The notes under the pieces were generated by a model. The model was not told the DNA's origin, did not search any database, and was given only the letters and a program-made list of their open reading frames with translations. 64,000 bases of DNA, taken from contig JASEVX010000011.1 in assembly GCA_031761405.1 (NCBI GenBank), forward strand, positions 25,531,238 to 25,595,237, given 5' to 3'. Within the stretch, counting starts at the first letter, position 1; each line of letters begins with the position of its first letter. A program made the translations under genes and the position numbers. The stretch is from Serripes groenlandicus. Its lineage: Eukaryota; Mollusca; Bivalvia; Cardiida; Cardiidae. Positions 1-10,320 of this stretch are shown one piece after another.

Positions 1-97
1 TTCCGAATTTAGATTGTATATTCGAGTAATTTTGACCTTCATGGTTTGCAATGTAATCATTTGTAGCAAATATGTAACAAACCAATCAATCCTGATC

Positions 98-225
98 GCC
101 AAGTAGGGTAAGTCATTACTAACGTTTTTAAGTCTTTGGTATGACCCAGTCATGGATTGAACCCCTGACATCCTGCATCCGAGACGGGCGCTTTATCACT
201 TCCTCACCGAGCCGGTTAAATAGCT
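98..225 (-). repeat. V-type tRNA-derived SINE fragment
   Basis: Read on the minus strand this has a tRNA-like promoter: GGATTGAACC on the plus strand is a reversed B box (GGTTCRANNC class). Next to it is the block TTTGGTATGACCCAGTCATG, which recurs beside the tRNA-like heads of the V copies at 19.6, 40.5 and 45.1 kb. Only the head half is present; the conserved ACTACTGGTCC domain is missing, so this is a truncated, diverged copy. Confidence 0.6.
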
Positions 226-275
226 AAGGTTAGGCCATCTTGTACACTGAATATAAGCGCAAATGTTATAATCTG

Positions 276-278
<3 letters not shown>

Positions 279-312
<34 letters not shown>
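279..312. repeat. (AT)n microsatellite
   Basis: An uninterrupted AT dinucleotide run of about 16 units, directly visible. A nearly identical run lies at 7207-7234. Confidence 0.95.
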
Positions 313-419
313 CGCGTCACTTAAATAACATACAACATGACTTAACAGTGTGTATCAATAGAGAGGGTCACTGATATAAGCTGCTTCATTGCAGGTTATT
401 TGAAATAGTTATAGTTCAT

Positions 420-482
420 TGTCTACGGCGATATGCCCATAGATGTTGTGCGGCGTAAAACTAAAAACAAACAAACAAACAA
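420..482 (+). repeat. SINE tail fragment with (CAAA)n run
   Basis: The text CCCATAGATGTTGTGCGGCG followed by AAAAC and CAAACAAACAAA resembles the 3' part of the D-type SINE (compare the end of the copy at 54831-55052). No tRNA-like head is present, so it is a 5'-truncated fragment or just a related tail. Confidence 0.45.
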
Positions 483-931
483 ATCGCTTTGTACCAATCC
501 CCAAAATGGTCAATGTACTAAAAAACGGTTTGACTGATGTAAACAATTTATAACGCACGCACAGCAGATACACTTGAAAAAGTTATGTAAACATGATAAA
601 TTGCTCAAAACAAGGAATTTTCCACAATAGTATCATATCTTTATCAGATTTCTCATTCCGATTGTTCGGATAACACCACATTGTCTTTCATTAGAATGGT
701 TAAAGCCGGAAACTCAATCATTTTGATTTCAGATAAAAGGACAAAAGCCAGTGTGGTAAGTATGCGTGTTGCCCGGAGTAACGCATTTGTCATAACCAAA
801 GCCAGTTGAATAATGTGCAGAAAAATGTTTTGCGTATAATTTAAACCATTCCACGAGGAAAGTGATGTTGGCGGCATTACAGCTGGCCACTTTCAGAATG
901 AGTTGTAATTCATTTTTTGGAAAAAACGCAT
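483..931. other. AT-rich stretch with no recognised feature
   Basis: No repeat family shared with the rest of the window and no convincing coding region. The 74-codon minus-strand frame at 653-877 shows no recognisable domain. Confidence 0.5.
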
Positions 932-1036
932 GTAATACTGTGCGAGAACTAGTTTACGCCTTCCACTGGTAATACTGTGCGAGAACTAGTTTACGCCTTC
1001 CACTGGTAATATGTGCGAGAACTAGTTTACGCCCTT
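932..1036. repeat. 37-bp tandem repeat, about 2.8 units
   Basis: Three successive units begin at 932, 969 and 1006, each carrying GTAATACTGTGCGAGAACTA (the third lacks two bases) followed by GTTTACGCC. Units one and two are almost identical, implying a recent local duplication. Function unknown. Confidence 0.9.
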
Positions 1037-1158
1037 TACTGTTTTCTTCTTTGTCTTTAACATTTTATATTCAGAGATACAGTGTTCAGTTTCAGATTGT
1101 TGTCTTTTGCCTTGGTTTTCTTTTTTATCAATTGTAAGTTAAGCCATCAAGTGCTCGG

Positions 1159-1331
1159 TTAACCCTTCCCCACGTACAACACATGTACAGTACTCGATTT
1201 AAGTTCAAAACAGTGTTACTTATGGAGAAATTACTCATCATGAGAAATTTCTCCATTTGCCACAATGTTTTAAAAAAACCACTTCTGCAGCAGAGTCGTT
1301 AGAAAGCATTCTATATGTAGGTAAAGGTTAA
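1159..1331. mobile_element. Family F MITE (TTAA-flanked hairpin)
   Basis: Begins TTAACCCTTCCCC and ends GGTAAAGGTTAA. The centre is an inverted repeat, GGAGAAATTACTCATCATGA followed by GAAATTTCTCC, and CTGCAGCAG is conserved near the right end. F elements have no coding capacity. The TTAA at both ends and CCCTTT-type termini fit a piggyBac-like non-autonomous element; that class is an inference from termini and target preference. Confidence 0.8.
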
Positions 1332-1520
1332 ACATCAATGTTGTCAATTATTGAATCCTGCATCAGATAATAATTACAACATGGAGAAAATGTAATTTAT
1401 GAACGCGATCAGCGAAGTCCCGCCATGCAAAAATATTACCTCATAGCAATCATTCCCGGCATTTTGCCCCAAAAAAGTTAATATCGGATCTATCAATACG
1501 TCAAATTCATAACATGTAGA

Positions 1521-1830
1521 TTGTTTGATTGATTGATTGCGGTTTAACGCCGTTTTCAACAGTTTGTCAGTCATATCACGGCGACCGGTTCACCTACTCA
1601 TACGTTTCCTGGTTTTCCCACACCAGTACACCACACAACATACTTTAAAAAAAACTGGCTACTTTTCCACATAGACTGTTAAACAGCCCATTGGTGAAAG
1701 ACGAATGACGCCGGTAACAGTGACTTTTGTCAAACGTCGGAAAAAATGTTGGCCGAGCTGGGATTCGAGCTCATAACCCCCGAATTGACTGCCCGCGTCG
1801 CTACCGACTGAGCTACCGGGGCTCGGCTCC
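1521..1830 (-). mobile_element. B-type tRNA-derived SINE, near full length
   Basis: On the minus strand the element starts with a tRNA-like head at about 1830 (A-box GGTAGCTCAGTCGGTAGCGA, B-box GAGCTCGAATCCC) and ends in a CAATCAATCAATC-type tail at 1521. The body carries ACAAAAGTCACTG, CACCAATGGGCTG and GAACCGGTCGCCGTGATATG, shared with the copies at 27.1, 29.8, 37.2, 54.3 and 57.6 kb. It would be transcribed by RNA polymerase III and depend on a LINE for mobility; both statements rest on knowledge of SINEs generally. Confidence 0.85.
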
Positions 1831-1866
1831 TAACCTGTAGAACAGTGCTTATCGGTGATAATTGTT

Positions 1867-2344
1867 GAACGATCCAAGCGACAGACGTCATTTTGACGCA
1901 TCTACAGCAGACATCGAGGGCTTGGCGTGAAACGGTTGTAACTAAAATTGATATCTTTTTTACCAAGGTTAATAACCTCGCCATAAAGTCTTTATAAGTG
2001 TTAAATCATTTTTTTTTGTAAACAATGGAAATATAGGTGCCATTGCTCGTTCTGAGCAATGGCACCTAAATCTGCATTGTTTACAAAGGGGTCAAAATTG
2101 CCCCTAAACCGGGGATCTCAAAATAGGTTTTTAGTTACAACCGTTTCACACCAAGCCCTCGACATCTCTTTAAAAAACAATGTAGCAAATGCAGAAATTA
2201 CTCCTGATAATTATTTCTGATTTTGCTATTGTGTTTTTTATATCTATTCAATAATTATAAGATTATTTTAAGAGATTTTCTATGATTTTTTCGATATTAC
2301 TTTTTCTGCAGATTTGTTGTATGTGGGAAATGGTTAATACTGTA
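1867..2344. mobile_element. Family F MITE split by a family A insertion
   Basis: The left piece (about 1867-1914) carries GACGCATCTACAGCAGACAT. The right piece (2162-2344) carries AACAATGTAGCAAATGCAGA and TGCAGATTTGTTGTATGTGG, ending GGGAAATGGTTAA. The two pieces join into one F-like element once the A element and one copy of its ACAT duplication are removed. The left terminus is diverged. Confidence 0.75.
1915..2161 (-). mobile_element. Family A palindromic element, complete, nested in F
   Basis: Terminal inverted repeats of about 33 bp start CGAGGGCTTGGCGTGAAACG and end with the inverse. The centre is a second palindrome with arms GGTGCCATTGCTC and GAGCAATGGCACC. It is flanked on both sides by ACAT (1911-1914 and 2162-2165), a clean 4-bp target-site duplication. 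There is no coding capacity, so this is a non-autonomous DNA-transposon derivative. The transposase superfamily is unknown; 4-bp duplications are known for Sola-, Chapaev- and Ginger-type elements among others. Confidence 0.9.
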
Positions 2345-2904
2345 CATATGGATATTTAACAGTATCAAATTTATGTTGGTAAAGTGGGAACACTTACATC
2401 CATGAAAGTTATACGTGTAGAGGGCCTCCCCTGGCTATTTTTTTCTTTCGCAAAATTTCGCCAAAATAACAAAAGTTGGAATTGTACATACATGTATTAC
2501 ATGGAACCTTTATTTCTCATTTAGGGTTGAAAAATGATTTTGTTTGAACCTAAACATGTACACTATTTCATCGGAAGATCTTTCTAAAAGTGACATACAG
2601 TTTGCATGACACGAACGATATATATTTGTCTTACATTAAGTTTGTTTTTATCTTCCCTAAATCAACATAATCAATCTTTGTTTTCTATAATACAGATTAC
2701 GGTTAGTTCAAAACTACTATAGTGTGAGGTCAAGATAAGAAAAGGTGCGCAGCTGATTTTTCCTCCACAATATATTGTTGTTAAAATGACCATGAAATCC
2801 TTTTCTTTATCTATTTTGTATTACAAGATGCATGTAGATACGTAATAAAACTATGTCTTTGTCTATATTTCTAATTATCCACCCAATTCATATGATGTCT
2901 GTAC
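2345..2904. other. Stretch with no recognised feature
   Basis: AT-rich sequence with no convincing repeat shared inside the window, no coding frame of note and no RNA gene signal. Confidence 0.5.
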
Positions 2905-3000
2905 TGAAAGGAATCGTCCCAATGAGACACTTCCTTTTAAGTAATTCAACATATGGTTAGAGGATCAAATAAGGATTTAGGAACATGCGCCTTATCTAGA
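2905..3000. repeat. Diverged family K fragment
   Basis: GAATCGTCCCAATGAGACAC, then GGTTAGAGGATCAAATAAGG and CCTTATCTAGA match the right half of the K element at 21585-21768. The left hairpin arm is missing. Confidence 0.55.
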
Positions 3001-3158
3001 ACGCTTTGCTTGGCACAGACTTATTTATAAACGTCGCTGTACTAAAACAGCGGTTTTCGATTTAGATAACGCGATTTAAAAGAAATGAGCATTTAAAGAG
3101 ATGACTTCAACGTAAAGGAACTACGTTATTGGCAAATTATCAGCTGTATACACATGGG

Positions 3159-3330
3159 TCCAGATACAGAGGGGGTATTCAGCTCTTTTTCCCACAATTT
3201 TTCTCTTATTATTAAAGCAAACCCTATGTTGTGGGTTCTCAAAATAATCGTCTCAGTGAGAAGATTCGTTTGAATACCCAAAACATAAGGTTAGATGGTC
3301 GAACAAGGATTGTATAACTCTGAATAATCT
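3159..3330. mobile_element. Family K hairpin element, diverged
   Basis: Contains the K palindrome around 3221-3292: AACCCTATGTTGTGGGTTCT reads into AATCGTCTCAGTGAG and then an imperfect inverse ending CATAAGGTT. Left-flanking GGTCCAGATA and AGCTCTTT match the other K copies. Arms carry several mismatches, so this copy is older than those at 21.6 and 48.4 kb. Confidence 0.7.
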
Positions 3331-3569
3331 TATACTAGTATCACCACATGTGTTAGCAGATGTAGAAGCATCTGTTTGGAAAGAGGCAATCGAACCGCTG
3401 TAAGGGTACTAATTATGCTTCCTAATAACTTGTTCTACAGTCTAACACATATTTCATTTTAATTACTCTGAAGTACCACTTATACTGTCAGGTTATATTT
3501 TAACGTTATTATCATGTTGATTTGTATTCGCCTGTCTGGAAGACATCAGAGGAAACTCGATTTTTACTG

Positions 3570-3772
3570 TGGAAAAATTGAATCATCATTATGTTACAAC
3601 GCTATTATTGAAAAAGTAATAATTGATTGCCCATTTGAAAGAATTTCTCCTTTTTTACACAATGTTTTTATCGAACTATGGCTGCTAAGTAACCAAGTTA
3701 TCTTTTAGTTTACACACTGCTTTCAATCAACGTCTGCTGCAAATGCGTCAACAGTCGTGTGTAACTGGACAA
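3570..3772. repeat. Degenerate family F copy
   Basis: AGAATTTCTCC with CACAATGTTTTT, followed by CGTCTGCTGCAAATGCGTCA and ACAAGGG, follows the order of the right half of F. The left terminus cannot be defined. Confidence 0.45.
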
Positions 3773-3929
3773 GGGATATTTAAATGATGTGTCAAACAAG
3801 AAGCTGTTTTGTTTATAATATTTGAAAAACAATCTAGGAAAACATTGTGCAACATCTTGAAAATTTACAGTACAATTCGGGTTCAAAAGTAAACAAAAAG
3901 ATGAATTTGGGAACACATTAGCGAATACT

Positions 3930-4050
3930 CATTTTTCCACAATGGTTATAAAAAATGTTCCATAGTAATATAGACTCTTTCTGACATCTGTATAGCAGAC
4001 GACCTTTTAAAAATATTGAGGGCAAAAGGACAAATTGCTTCTGTGTCCAT
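3930..4050. repeat. Family F fragment
   Basis: TTTCCACAATGGTT, GACTCTTTCTGACATCTGTA and GCAGACGACC are F segments, but the ends are not TTAA-bounded and the order is rearranged. Probably the remains of one or two copies. Confidence 0.4.
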
Positions 4051-4702
4051 ATCATCCGTCCCCAATGCTCTAAGACTTTCACAAGTTCTTGAATATCAGT
4101 AATGATTAATCACCAGAGCACGCCGGATAAATTTATCAGGTCGATATACCCTCAAGTTCAATTACTATTAACTAGTTACTCAACAAAAGTAGTGTATGTT
4201 ATTTCAAAATAAACAAATAGTTAATTTATAATTCATTTGTCGAGCAATGCAAATGAGACCCAGCTTTGATTATGTAAGAAATTATTGTTTGTCTCGTCGC
4301 ATGATGAACTACACTTACATTTCGTGTCTCACATTTACAGGCAAGTAGGTTAAAGCGAAACCATGAAGTGAAACGGACAGACATACGGGACTTCGCGACC
4401 AGAGAATATACAGATCAGCACATGAAGCATTGCATCGCCATGTCAGGAAACGCCAATATTATCTATGGCGGCTATAAATGTCTATACAATATCAATGATA
4501 AGGACATCAATGCTAACACTCAGCGGGATAATAGCTCATATATTAACCATCAATGATCTCAGATAGGACGACAGCTATTCTAGTTTGACGTAGCCAGTCA
4601 TTAAATCGTAGACGATCGAAGTGTTTACTCAAGTCATTCACTGAGAAACCTATCATTGAGGACGGCGAATCGTCATGGTTATACCTGATATTTATCTTCT
4701 GA
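4051..4702. other. Stretch with no recognised feature
   Basis: No shared repeat was convincingly identified. A 62-codon plus-strand frame (4368-4556) has no recognisable domain and is not supported as a gene. The text GACTTCGCGACCAGAGAATA is weakly repeated near 44.84 kb. Confidence 0.4.
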
Positions 4703-4858
4703 CCGGGCGTTAATAACAAGTCAACGGCCAGCCTCATATTGGTTTTCTTGGACTTGGTACCGTTTAACTGATCTGATGTGCGGGCGTAAATAACAAGTCA
4801 ACGTTCGACCTCACCTTGGTTTGCTCGGACTTGGTACCGTTCTTCAACTAATTTGTGT
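4703..4858. repeat. Tandem duplication, unit about 77 bp
   Basis: GGGCGTTAATAACAAGTCAA at 4704 recurs as GGGCGTAAATAACAAGTCAA at 4781. Both are followed by TTGGTTT, CGGACTTGGTACCGTT or near-identical text. Two units only. Confidence 0.85.
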
Positions 4859-4920
4859 TGATGTTTAGTATCTACTGTTCGAGAAATCTTTCGTCAGCCT
4901 AGATCTATTTTAAAAACGTT

Positions 4921-5121
4921 AAACTTATATTGTTTTACATCGATTGCGAAACAATCTTTAATCTTATATCATTCACGCTCGATTTCTGAATCCTGCACGC
5001 ACAACAATTCCTCGCGCCGTTTGTGTGGACAATCATAAATGCCGAAACCGCTCATCACGGGATTCGAACCCGGGACATTTGGTACGAGAGTCCAACGCTC
5101 TATCCCGACACCACTGTATTC
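4921..5121 (-). mobile_element. C-type tRNA-derived SINE
   Basis: Minus-strand element. The head lies at 5050-5121 with B-box GGGTTCGAATCCCGTGATGA and the text ACAGTGGTGTCGGGATAGAG. The body has CCACACAAACGGCGCGAGG, and the tail (4921-4950) is CGCAATCGATGTAAAACA. The same order is seen at 15.5, 33.9, 37.5 and 53.6 kb. It lies 66 bp from the family A copy at 5188. Confidence 0.85.
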
Positions 5122-5187
5122 CACACATTTTTTTTGTTAACATCGATTGAGTCTCGAATTCTAAGATCTGATAAGAACATACTATAC

Positions 5188-5434
5188 CGAGGGATTGGCG
5201 TGAAACGGTTGTAACTAAAAACCTATTATGAAAACACTGGTTTATGGGCAATTTTGACCCCTTTTGTAAACAATGCACATTTAGATGCCATAGCTCACAA
5301 CGAGAAATGGCACCTAAATTTCCATTGTTTACCAAGACAAATGATTTAACGCTTATAAAGACTTGATGGCGAGGTGATTTAACTTGGTAAAAAAATACAA
5401 ATTTTAGTTACAACCGTTTCAAGCCAAGCCCTCG
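5188..5434 (+). mobile_element. Family A palindromic element, complete
   Basis: Full-length copy bounded by CGAGGG and CCCTCG and flanked by ATAC on both sides (5184-5187, 5435-5438), an exact 4-bp target duplication. It carries the variant GAGGGATTGGCG terminus shared only with the copy at 30057. The 57 bp downstream (5435-5491) also recur after that copy. Confidence 0.92.
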
Positions 5435-5491
5435 ATACGTTACCGAAAGTATCACAAATATGAATACAGATCTCCCTTCGTATCCGACCAT
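5435..5491 (+). repeat. Flank shared with 30304-30360
   Basis: GAAAGTATCACAAATATGAA and ACAGATCTCCCTTCGTATCC occur here and at 30304-30360 with about two differences, each time directly downstream of an A element with the same variant terminus. This suggests duplication of the element together with its flank. Confidence 0.85.
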
Positions 5492-6097
5492 GTAGTCTAA
5501 TACAATCGCAGAACATTTTTGAAATTATTTGTGTCTTGTCGGTTAACGCTGTAGAGACAGAGATAATTGCGGAGTTGATTCTAACCTACGCTAGTCGCAA
5601 GTCTCGTGTGATTAGTTGTACATGATCACAGCTCAATTCCGTTGCCATGCGCAAAAGTCTAAATGATGTTACTGATTTCTCAAGTTGTCTTAAGAAAGTC
5701 AGTTATTGATTGGGTCTCGTCTTGTTCACACCTGCTCGTTATCAAGATACTCATTATCTAGGAATTTTAAAATGTTTATAGACATTTCTAGGTCACCTTA
5801 ACTTAGAAATGCTCCAGCTAATTTGATGTCATTCTGTTTACCGAGTACAGTTGTACTTAATACTACAAGAGTGTGAAATGCTTTCTCTGCGTAAGTAAAC
5901 CTGATTTGCAATTGATGCATGACAATTTGAAATAGCTACGCACACGATTATCAATTAATACGTCAATGCGGCTATGCATGATAGCTTTGCATTAATTCAT
6001 GTAAGAACGTATATGTGTAATGAAGAATATCTTCATTTATTACAAACATGTTCACTGATTGTATTTGGTCAAGAACTTGTCAATACTTTAAAACTGG
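5492..6097. other. Stretch with no recognised feature
   Basis: No repeat, RNA gene or coding frame was recognised. Confidence 0.45.
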
Positions 6098-6255
6098 TAG
6101 TAAATGCAACCATGCTTTGCGCTCTTGGCTGCGGAGGTAGCATTACGACTGGCATGCTGCTTTCAGGATAAATGAATCAGTAGTACTGGTATCTTACCTA
6201 GGAAACGTGATCAAATTGAAAAATGTCTGAGAACGGCGTATAACAATCAACCAAG
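6098..6255 (+). repeat. V-type SINE, diverged, 5'-truncated
   Basis: GTAAATGCAACCATGCTTTG, GGATAAATGAATCAGTAGTA and CTGGTATCTTACCTAGGAAA follow the plus-strand order of the V SINE body. GAACGGCGTATAACAATCAA is its tail. The tRNA-like head is not recognisable. Confidence 0.65.
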
Positions 6256-7206
6256 AACTTGTCATAATTTGTTTGTTCAGCCTCTCACAGACTAAATTGT
6301 TGACAATAATAGTTGTTTATTTGAGAAACGACGTTTGGTTCGTAGACATTTATCTCACATACTGACTCGTAAATGGATTTATTTCGTTAGCCTAGCCTAT
6401 CGTTAACACTTTGATACCACTCAGAGGCTAGAAACGGAGCAATAAATGTATCGTTGCCAGGCAATATATACATCTGTAAGTAAAAGGACTCGAATGTTTG
6501 GGGTATTCCAAAGAATTGTCTCAGTAAGACAGTTATTTAGAGTACCGACCATTTGGAGTTTTTAAGGTAAATGATGATTATAGAACTTGAAATAAGCCTC
6601 TTAACTATAGCTATTCATCGGAGAAGTATTAGTTTTTGGCCTAGGGCTTTAGCCCCTGGTCATAGTAGTAATACCATTTTGTTTCGGAGTTGGCAGCCTG
6701 CCAATTGCTGTTAGCACCAAACAACGTATGAGAAACTGCGCGAGAAAAATAGTTCATCATGGATTCAACAAAACTGCATTTAAAAGAATAGGATCTCCCC
6801 CATAAATATCATTTTAATGTTGTTGGAACATCAGTGAAAGACTTAAGGCGTGAGTACTCCAATATAAGTTCAAGAAATGCTTTAAAAAATAATGCGCCGA
6901 GAGGTCAAATATGGACGCTTGTTAACATTATTAACATTCGCGAAGAGGAACGGAAAAAAGGTAAGAAGTCACGTGAAAAATACAGAGGCGGATTAACCGG
7001 TGAGGGGGGGGGGGGGGGGAATAAGGCCCGTGCGTCGAACCAACTTTCCAGCAGCCCTCAGGCCGTCAGAACTGCAGTGCTTTTATAAATGTTAGTAGTT
7101 TTATGTATTGACACGAAATACATGTAATATATATACAATTGATTAATATAACAAATTAAGATTCTCATTTTTAGACAATAATTGTACTTAAAAGAACTAA
7201 ATATGC
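6256..7206. other. Mostly unassigned stretch with a poly-G run
   Basis: No gene recognised. An uninterrupted G run of about 16 lies at 7003-7019, unusual in an otherwise AT-rich window. CAAAGAATTGTCTCAGTAAG near 6510 is a weak relic of family K. Confidence 0.5.
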
Positions 7207-7234
7207 ATGTATATATATATATATATATATATAT
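7207..7234. repeat. (AT)n microsatellite
   Basis: Uninterrupted alternating AT/TA run of about 14 units, directly visible. Confidence 0.95.
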
Positions 7235-7297
7235 GCATTCAGTAAAATAACAAGGAAAGTTAAACCTTGAACAGCATTAGTTTTGTCCATGATAATT

Positions 7298-7580
7298 TGT
7301 TTGAACGCTGAGGTAACAATGGACTTTATTGACTTTTATTGTTTTAATTGTAATTCAATAAACCATGGTTTATGACATAAGCTGTTTTGAATCACCTGAA
7401 CAAGAACTGGGGTTTCTTAAAGTACATAGTTTCGACATAGAGTCACTTTCTATACAGTAATTGTTTTTTTCCTTGAACCTTTTGTTTGAGCGTTGAAGGA
7501 CAATATTTTGCTTTGATAGATTTTTATTGATTTTTATTGTTTTTAAGTCTAATTTAATAAACCATGGTTTATGATATTAA
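7298..7580. repeat. Direct duplication, two units about 190 bp apart
   Basis: TTTGAACGCTGAGG, TTTTATTGTTTTAA and AATAAACCATGGTTTATGA at 7298-7380 recur as TTTGAGCGTTGAAGG, TTTTATTGTTTTTAA and AATAAACCATGGTTTATGA at 7482-7580. Both units contain the perfect palindrome ATAAACCATGGTTTAT. Confidence 0.75.
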
Positions 7581-7861
7581 CTTTTTATTGTTCACCTGAA
7601 AATTGCTACAATGATACTTGATACCAATGACAAATACAATTATTAAAGATAAGTTTGTTAATGCTTCTATAAACAAAGAATACAAGTTTCAAAGACCTTG
7701 AATTATATTAATTATATATATTCAAAGTTATCTGCTTTCATTAATATTTTAATAACGAACTCGTGTACTTCCACCATGTCTATAGAGCAAAGTAAAGATA
7801 ACATTTCATTAGCAAAAAGTTCAAATGATATGGTAACTCTATTTGAGAATGCCTGTGTCAA

Positions 7862-8046
7862 GACTGTACAAATGGTAGTAACGGCTGCCCTCCTTGGCGA
7901 TCAGGATTTGCGATGTTATCATTTCGACTGATTGGCTGGCGTCAGGATACATGGACTAGAAGTACTGGTAACTTACTCAGGAAACGCCGTGATTTTACTG
8001 ATACATTTATGAAAGTGGCGTAAAATACCAAACAATCAAACAATCA
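7862..8046 (+). mobile_element. V-type SINE, 5'-truncated
   Basis: Carries GGTAGTAACGGCTGCCCTCC, GGCTGGCGTCAGGATACATG, AGAAGTACTGGTAACTTACT and CAGGAAACGCCGTGAT, then GGCGTAAAATACC and a CAATCAAACAATCAAT tail. This is the plus-strand order of the V SINE; the tRNA-like head is absent. Confidence 0.8.
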
Positions 8047-8559
8047 ATATAGGAAGTAAGCGTATCTAGCCTAGAGTACGTTCATTCATTCACACGTCTG
8101 TTCATTGAATATATCAGCTGATGAATGCTGCACTCTGGGGAATGTTGCTTAATTATTCGTTTCGAGATGTCTCCGATTCCATTTATATGTGAATCTCGTA
8201 GTACTTATCTTTTATATAGGTGTTTTTCCGCTATTATAAGTTGATACACATGTTAAAAAAACCTAAATTGGAGTCCAAGTCTGATACATTAACTCAAATG
8301 TGTAAGAAAGCAACAACACACAAACAACTTGATATTTAAATCTCTTGCCCTGTGTAATTCTTTCACATTGTTTTTGATTTCCATTTTGTCCAATATGAAC
8401 AACGTCACAGGATGATCGACATTTAAAAACTTTGCGACAAGCACTTCCAAAAAAACATGTACCATTATGGGGGCCTCTGGCAAACAGCTTTGGCCAACAA
8501 AGAACTAACTATACAAGGATATACTTCGATCTTAATTGACTTTTAAAAAATAAACAAAT
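8047..8559. other. Stretch with no recognised feature
   Basis: No repeat, RNA gene or coding frame supported. Confidence 0.45.
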
Positions 8560-8743
8560 TTCACATGTCGGATTGTGTTTACAAAGGCTTCTATGGCTTC
8601 AATGCATTTAGCCAAAGGAAAAACATTGTCGTGAGCGAAATTGGCCTTTATTTTAAAAGCTTCACATACCGGATTGATTGCAAAACGGCTACCATGGCTT
8701 CAATGCATTTAGGCAAAGGGAAAAAGTATCGTGAGCAAAATTT
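8560..8743. repeat. Tandem duplication, unit about 101 bp
   Basis: TCACATGTCGGATTG (8560) and TCACATACCGGATTG (8661) start two units. Both contain ATGGCTTCAATGCATTTAG followed by CAAAGG and CGTGAGC. Roughly 80-85 percent identical by eye. Confidence 0.85.
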
Positions 8744-9334
8744 AATTACGAAAGTCTGTCATTAATTCCACCACAATATTCATTCTACCGTACCTTTTGT
8801 TTGTGTTAAGCCAACATACAAATTGGATATAAAAACGGAAAAAGTTAACATAACCGGGTCAATTATCGATGTGGCTTAATACGGGGCGTTTAATTAACGG
8901 TGAACTTCCATTGACTAGAAGTCGATTAAAACTAAGATCCAAGTCATGTAGATTGGAGCTCTGGAGGCTTCCTTCCAGCGAGACCTACATATAATGTGTA
9001 ACGGTATGTAATTACAACCTTGTGGATCTGTTTCAAGCTTACCAGAGAAACAAATAATGATTAAACAGGGTTCCACTTCTTTGCTTGTTTTTCAAGATTG
9101 TAGTTCTAGACCCGTTTGTCAATCTAGACCAATCCAGATTGCGATGTGACCCTGTATGTATGTCTAGCTTGAAAAACTCTTCGCCGTTTAGAAAATCCTC
9201 AAAGAAATCTCCTGAAACCCTTCTAAGCATAATATTAATCCCAAGAGAGACGATTTTGAAAGTATTTTAACACAATTAAGAATAATCTCTCTATAAATGA
9301 AAGTTTATTGTTTGCCTGTTGATTAAGCTATTCA
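8744..9334. other. Stretch with no recognised feature
   Basis: Short overlapping open frames on both strands around 9039-9270 look random. Nothing else recognised. Confidence 0.45.
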
Positions 9335-9410
9335 ATCCCATTTTCCTACGTCCAGACGCTTTCTGACACCTCTGCAGGATACAGTTTTGAAAACATTGTT
9401 GCAAAATAAG
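9335..9410. repeat. Family F left-half fragment
   Basis: CAGACGCTTTCTGACACCTC, TGCAGGATACAGTTTTGAAA and ACATTGTTGCAAAA match the left arm of F. The hairpin centre and right arm are absent. Confidence 0.65.
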
Positions 9411-10126
9411 TTTGGTCGTAAGTTTTTTTCTACTCTCATCAGATCATTGTGCGCAACCTAGTAATTCAAGAAATATTGTTAAATAGTTCATGTATTGAAC
9501 GATTCCATAATTTTAATTAGATGTTTCCAAAGTCGTCTGGTGTAGACTTGCTGAACGTATATATTGGAAAGGGCTAATATTGCCATACAAGCAAGCATTG
9601 TGATGGCGCGAGCTCATTATTGTCACTGTAACCTTACCCATGTACTATAACATAATGCCATGACCAATAGAACGTTGTTCGATCGAATAGACTCAGTTTG
9701 ACTTTCATTGACTACTTACGAATATCGGGTGGCACACCATTTGAATAGAAAGGAGTTTAATTGGAATTGTATACCATGTGTCGCTTTATTGGTGCCTGTT
9801 TGTGGATGGTACACAGGTTTAACGCGTAGTTATATTATTGTACGGCAACTGTCAGGGGCGTATCTGGATGAAAATCGAGTATACACACGGGTGGGGAAGG
9901 GGGTCGAGTATACTCGTATTCTTTAGCGAAAATTATGAAATCCTACATTTAAAATGGCGAACTCAATCGGACCTCTTGGTCATAAAAGACCCACCAACAA
10001 GCTATATCCACATGCAGATATATTGGAATTATCGAATCGAAATTAAACCTCACCACCATCTTCCTTACGTGCTGTACGCATAGGGTACGCACCTGACATT
10101 ACACGTAAACATACTTTGCTGTTGAA
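9411..10126. other. Stretch with no recognised feature
   Basis: No repeat, RNA gene or supported coding frame recognised. Confidence 0.45.
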
Positions 10127-10320
10127 TAACTCTTTTGCTGTCAATGTTAATAAAGACGTTTGCAAACAATGTAGATTCAGGTGAGACAGCTCGTAACGAG
10201 CTAGCTCTCCTGACATCTGCAGTGTTTGCCACTTAGACATTACATTTTAATTTGGACGACAAATGAAGTGGTCCAATTTTCAAGAGTCGACTTTGTGAAA
10301 TTTGGCAGTTCAATAGCTAA
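10127..10320 (+). mobile_element. Family O element, diverged
   Basis: Carries the O hairpin: AACAATGTAGATTCAGGTGA, GACAGCTCGTAACGAGCTAG, then CTGCAGTGTTTGCC. The left end AATAACTCTTTTGCTGTCAA is a mutated TTAACTCTTTCAGCGCCAA. The right end is poorly conserved. Confidence 0.65.
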
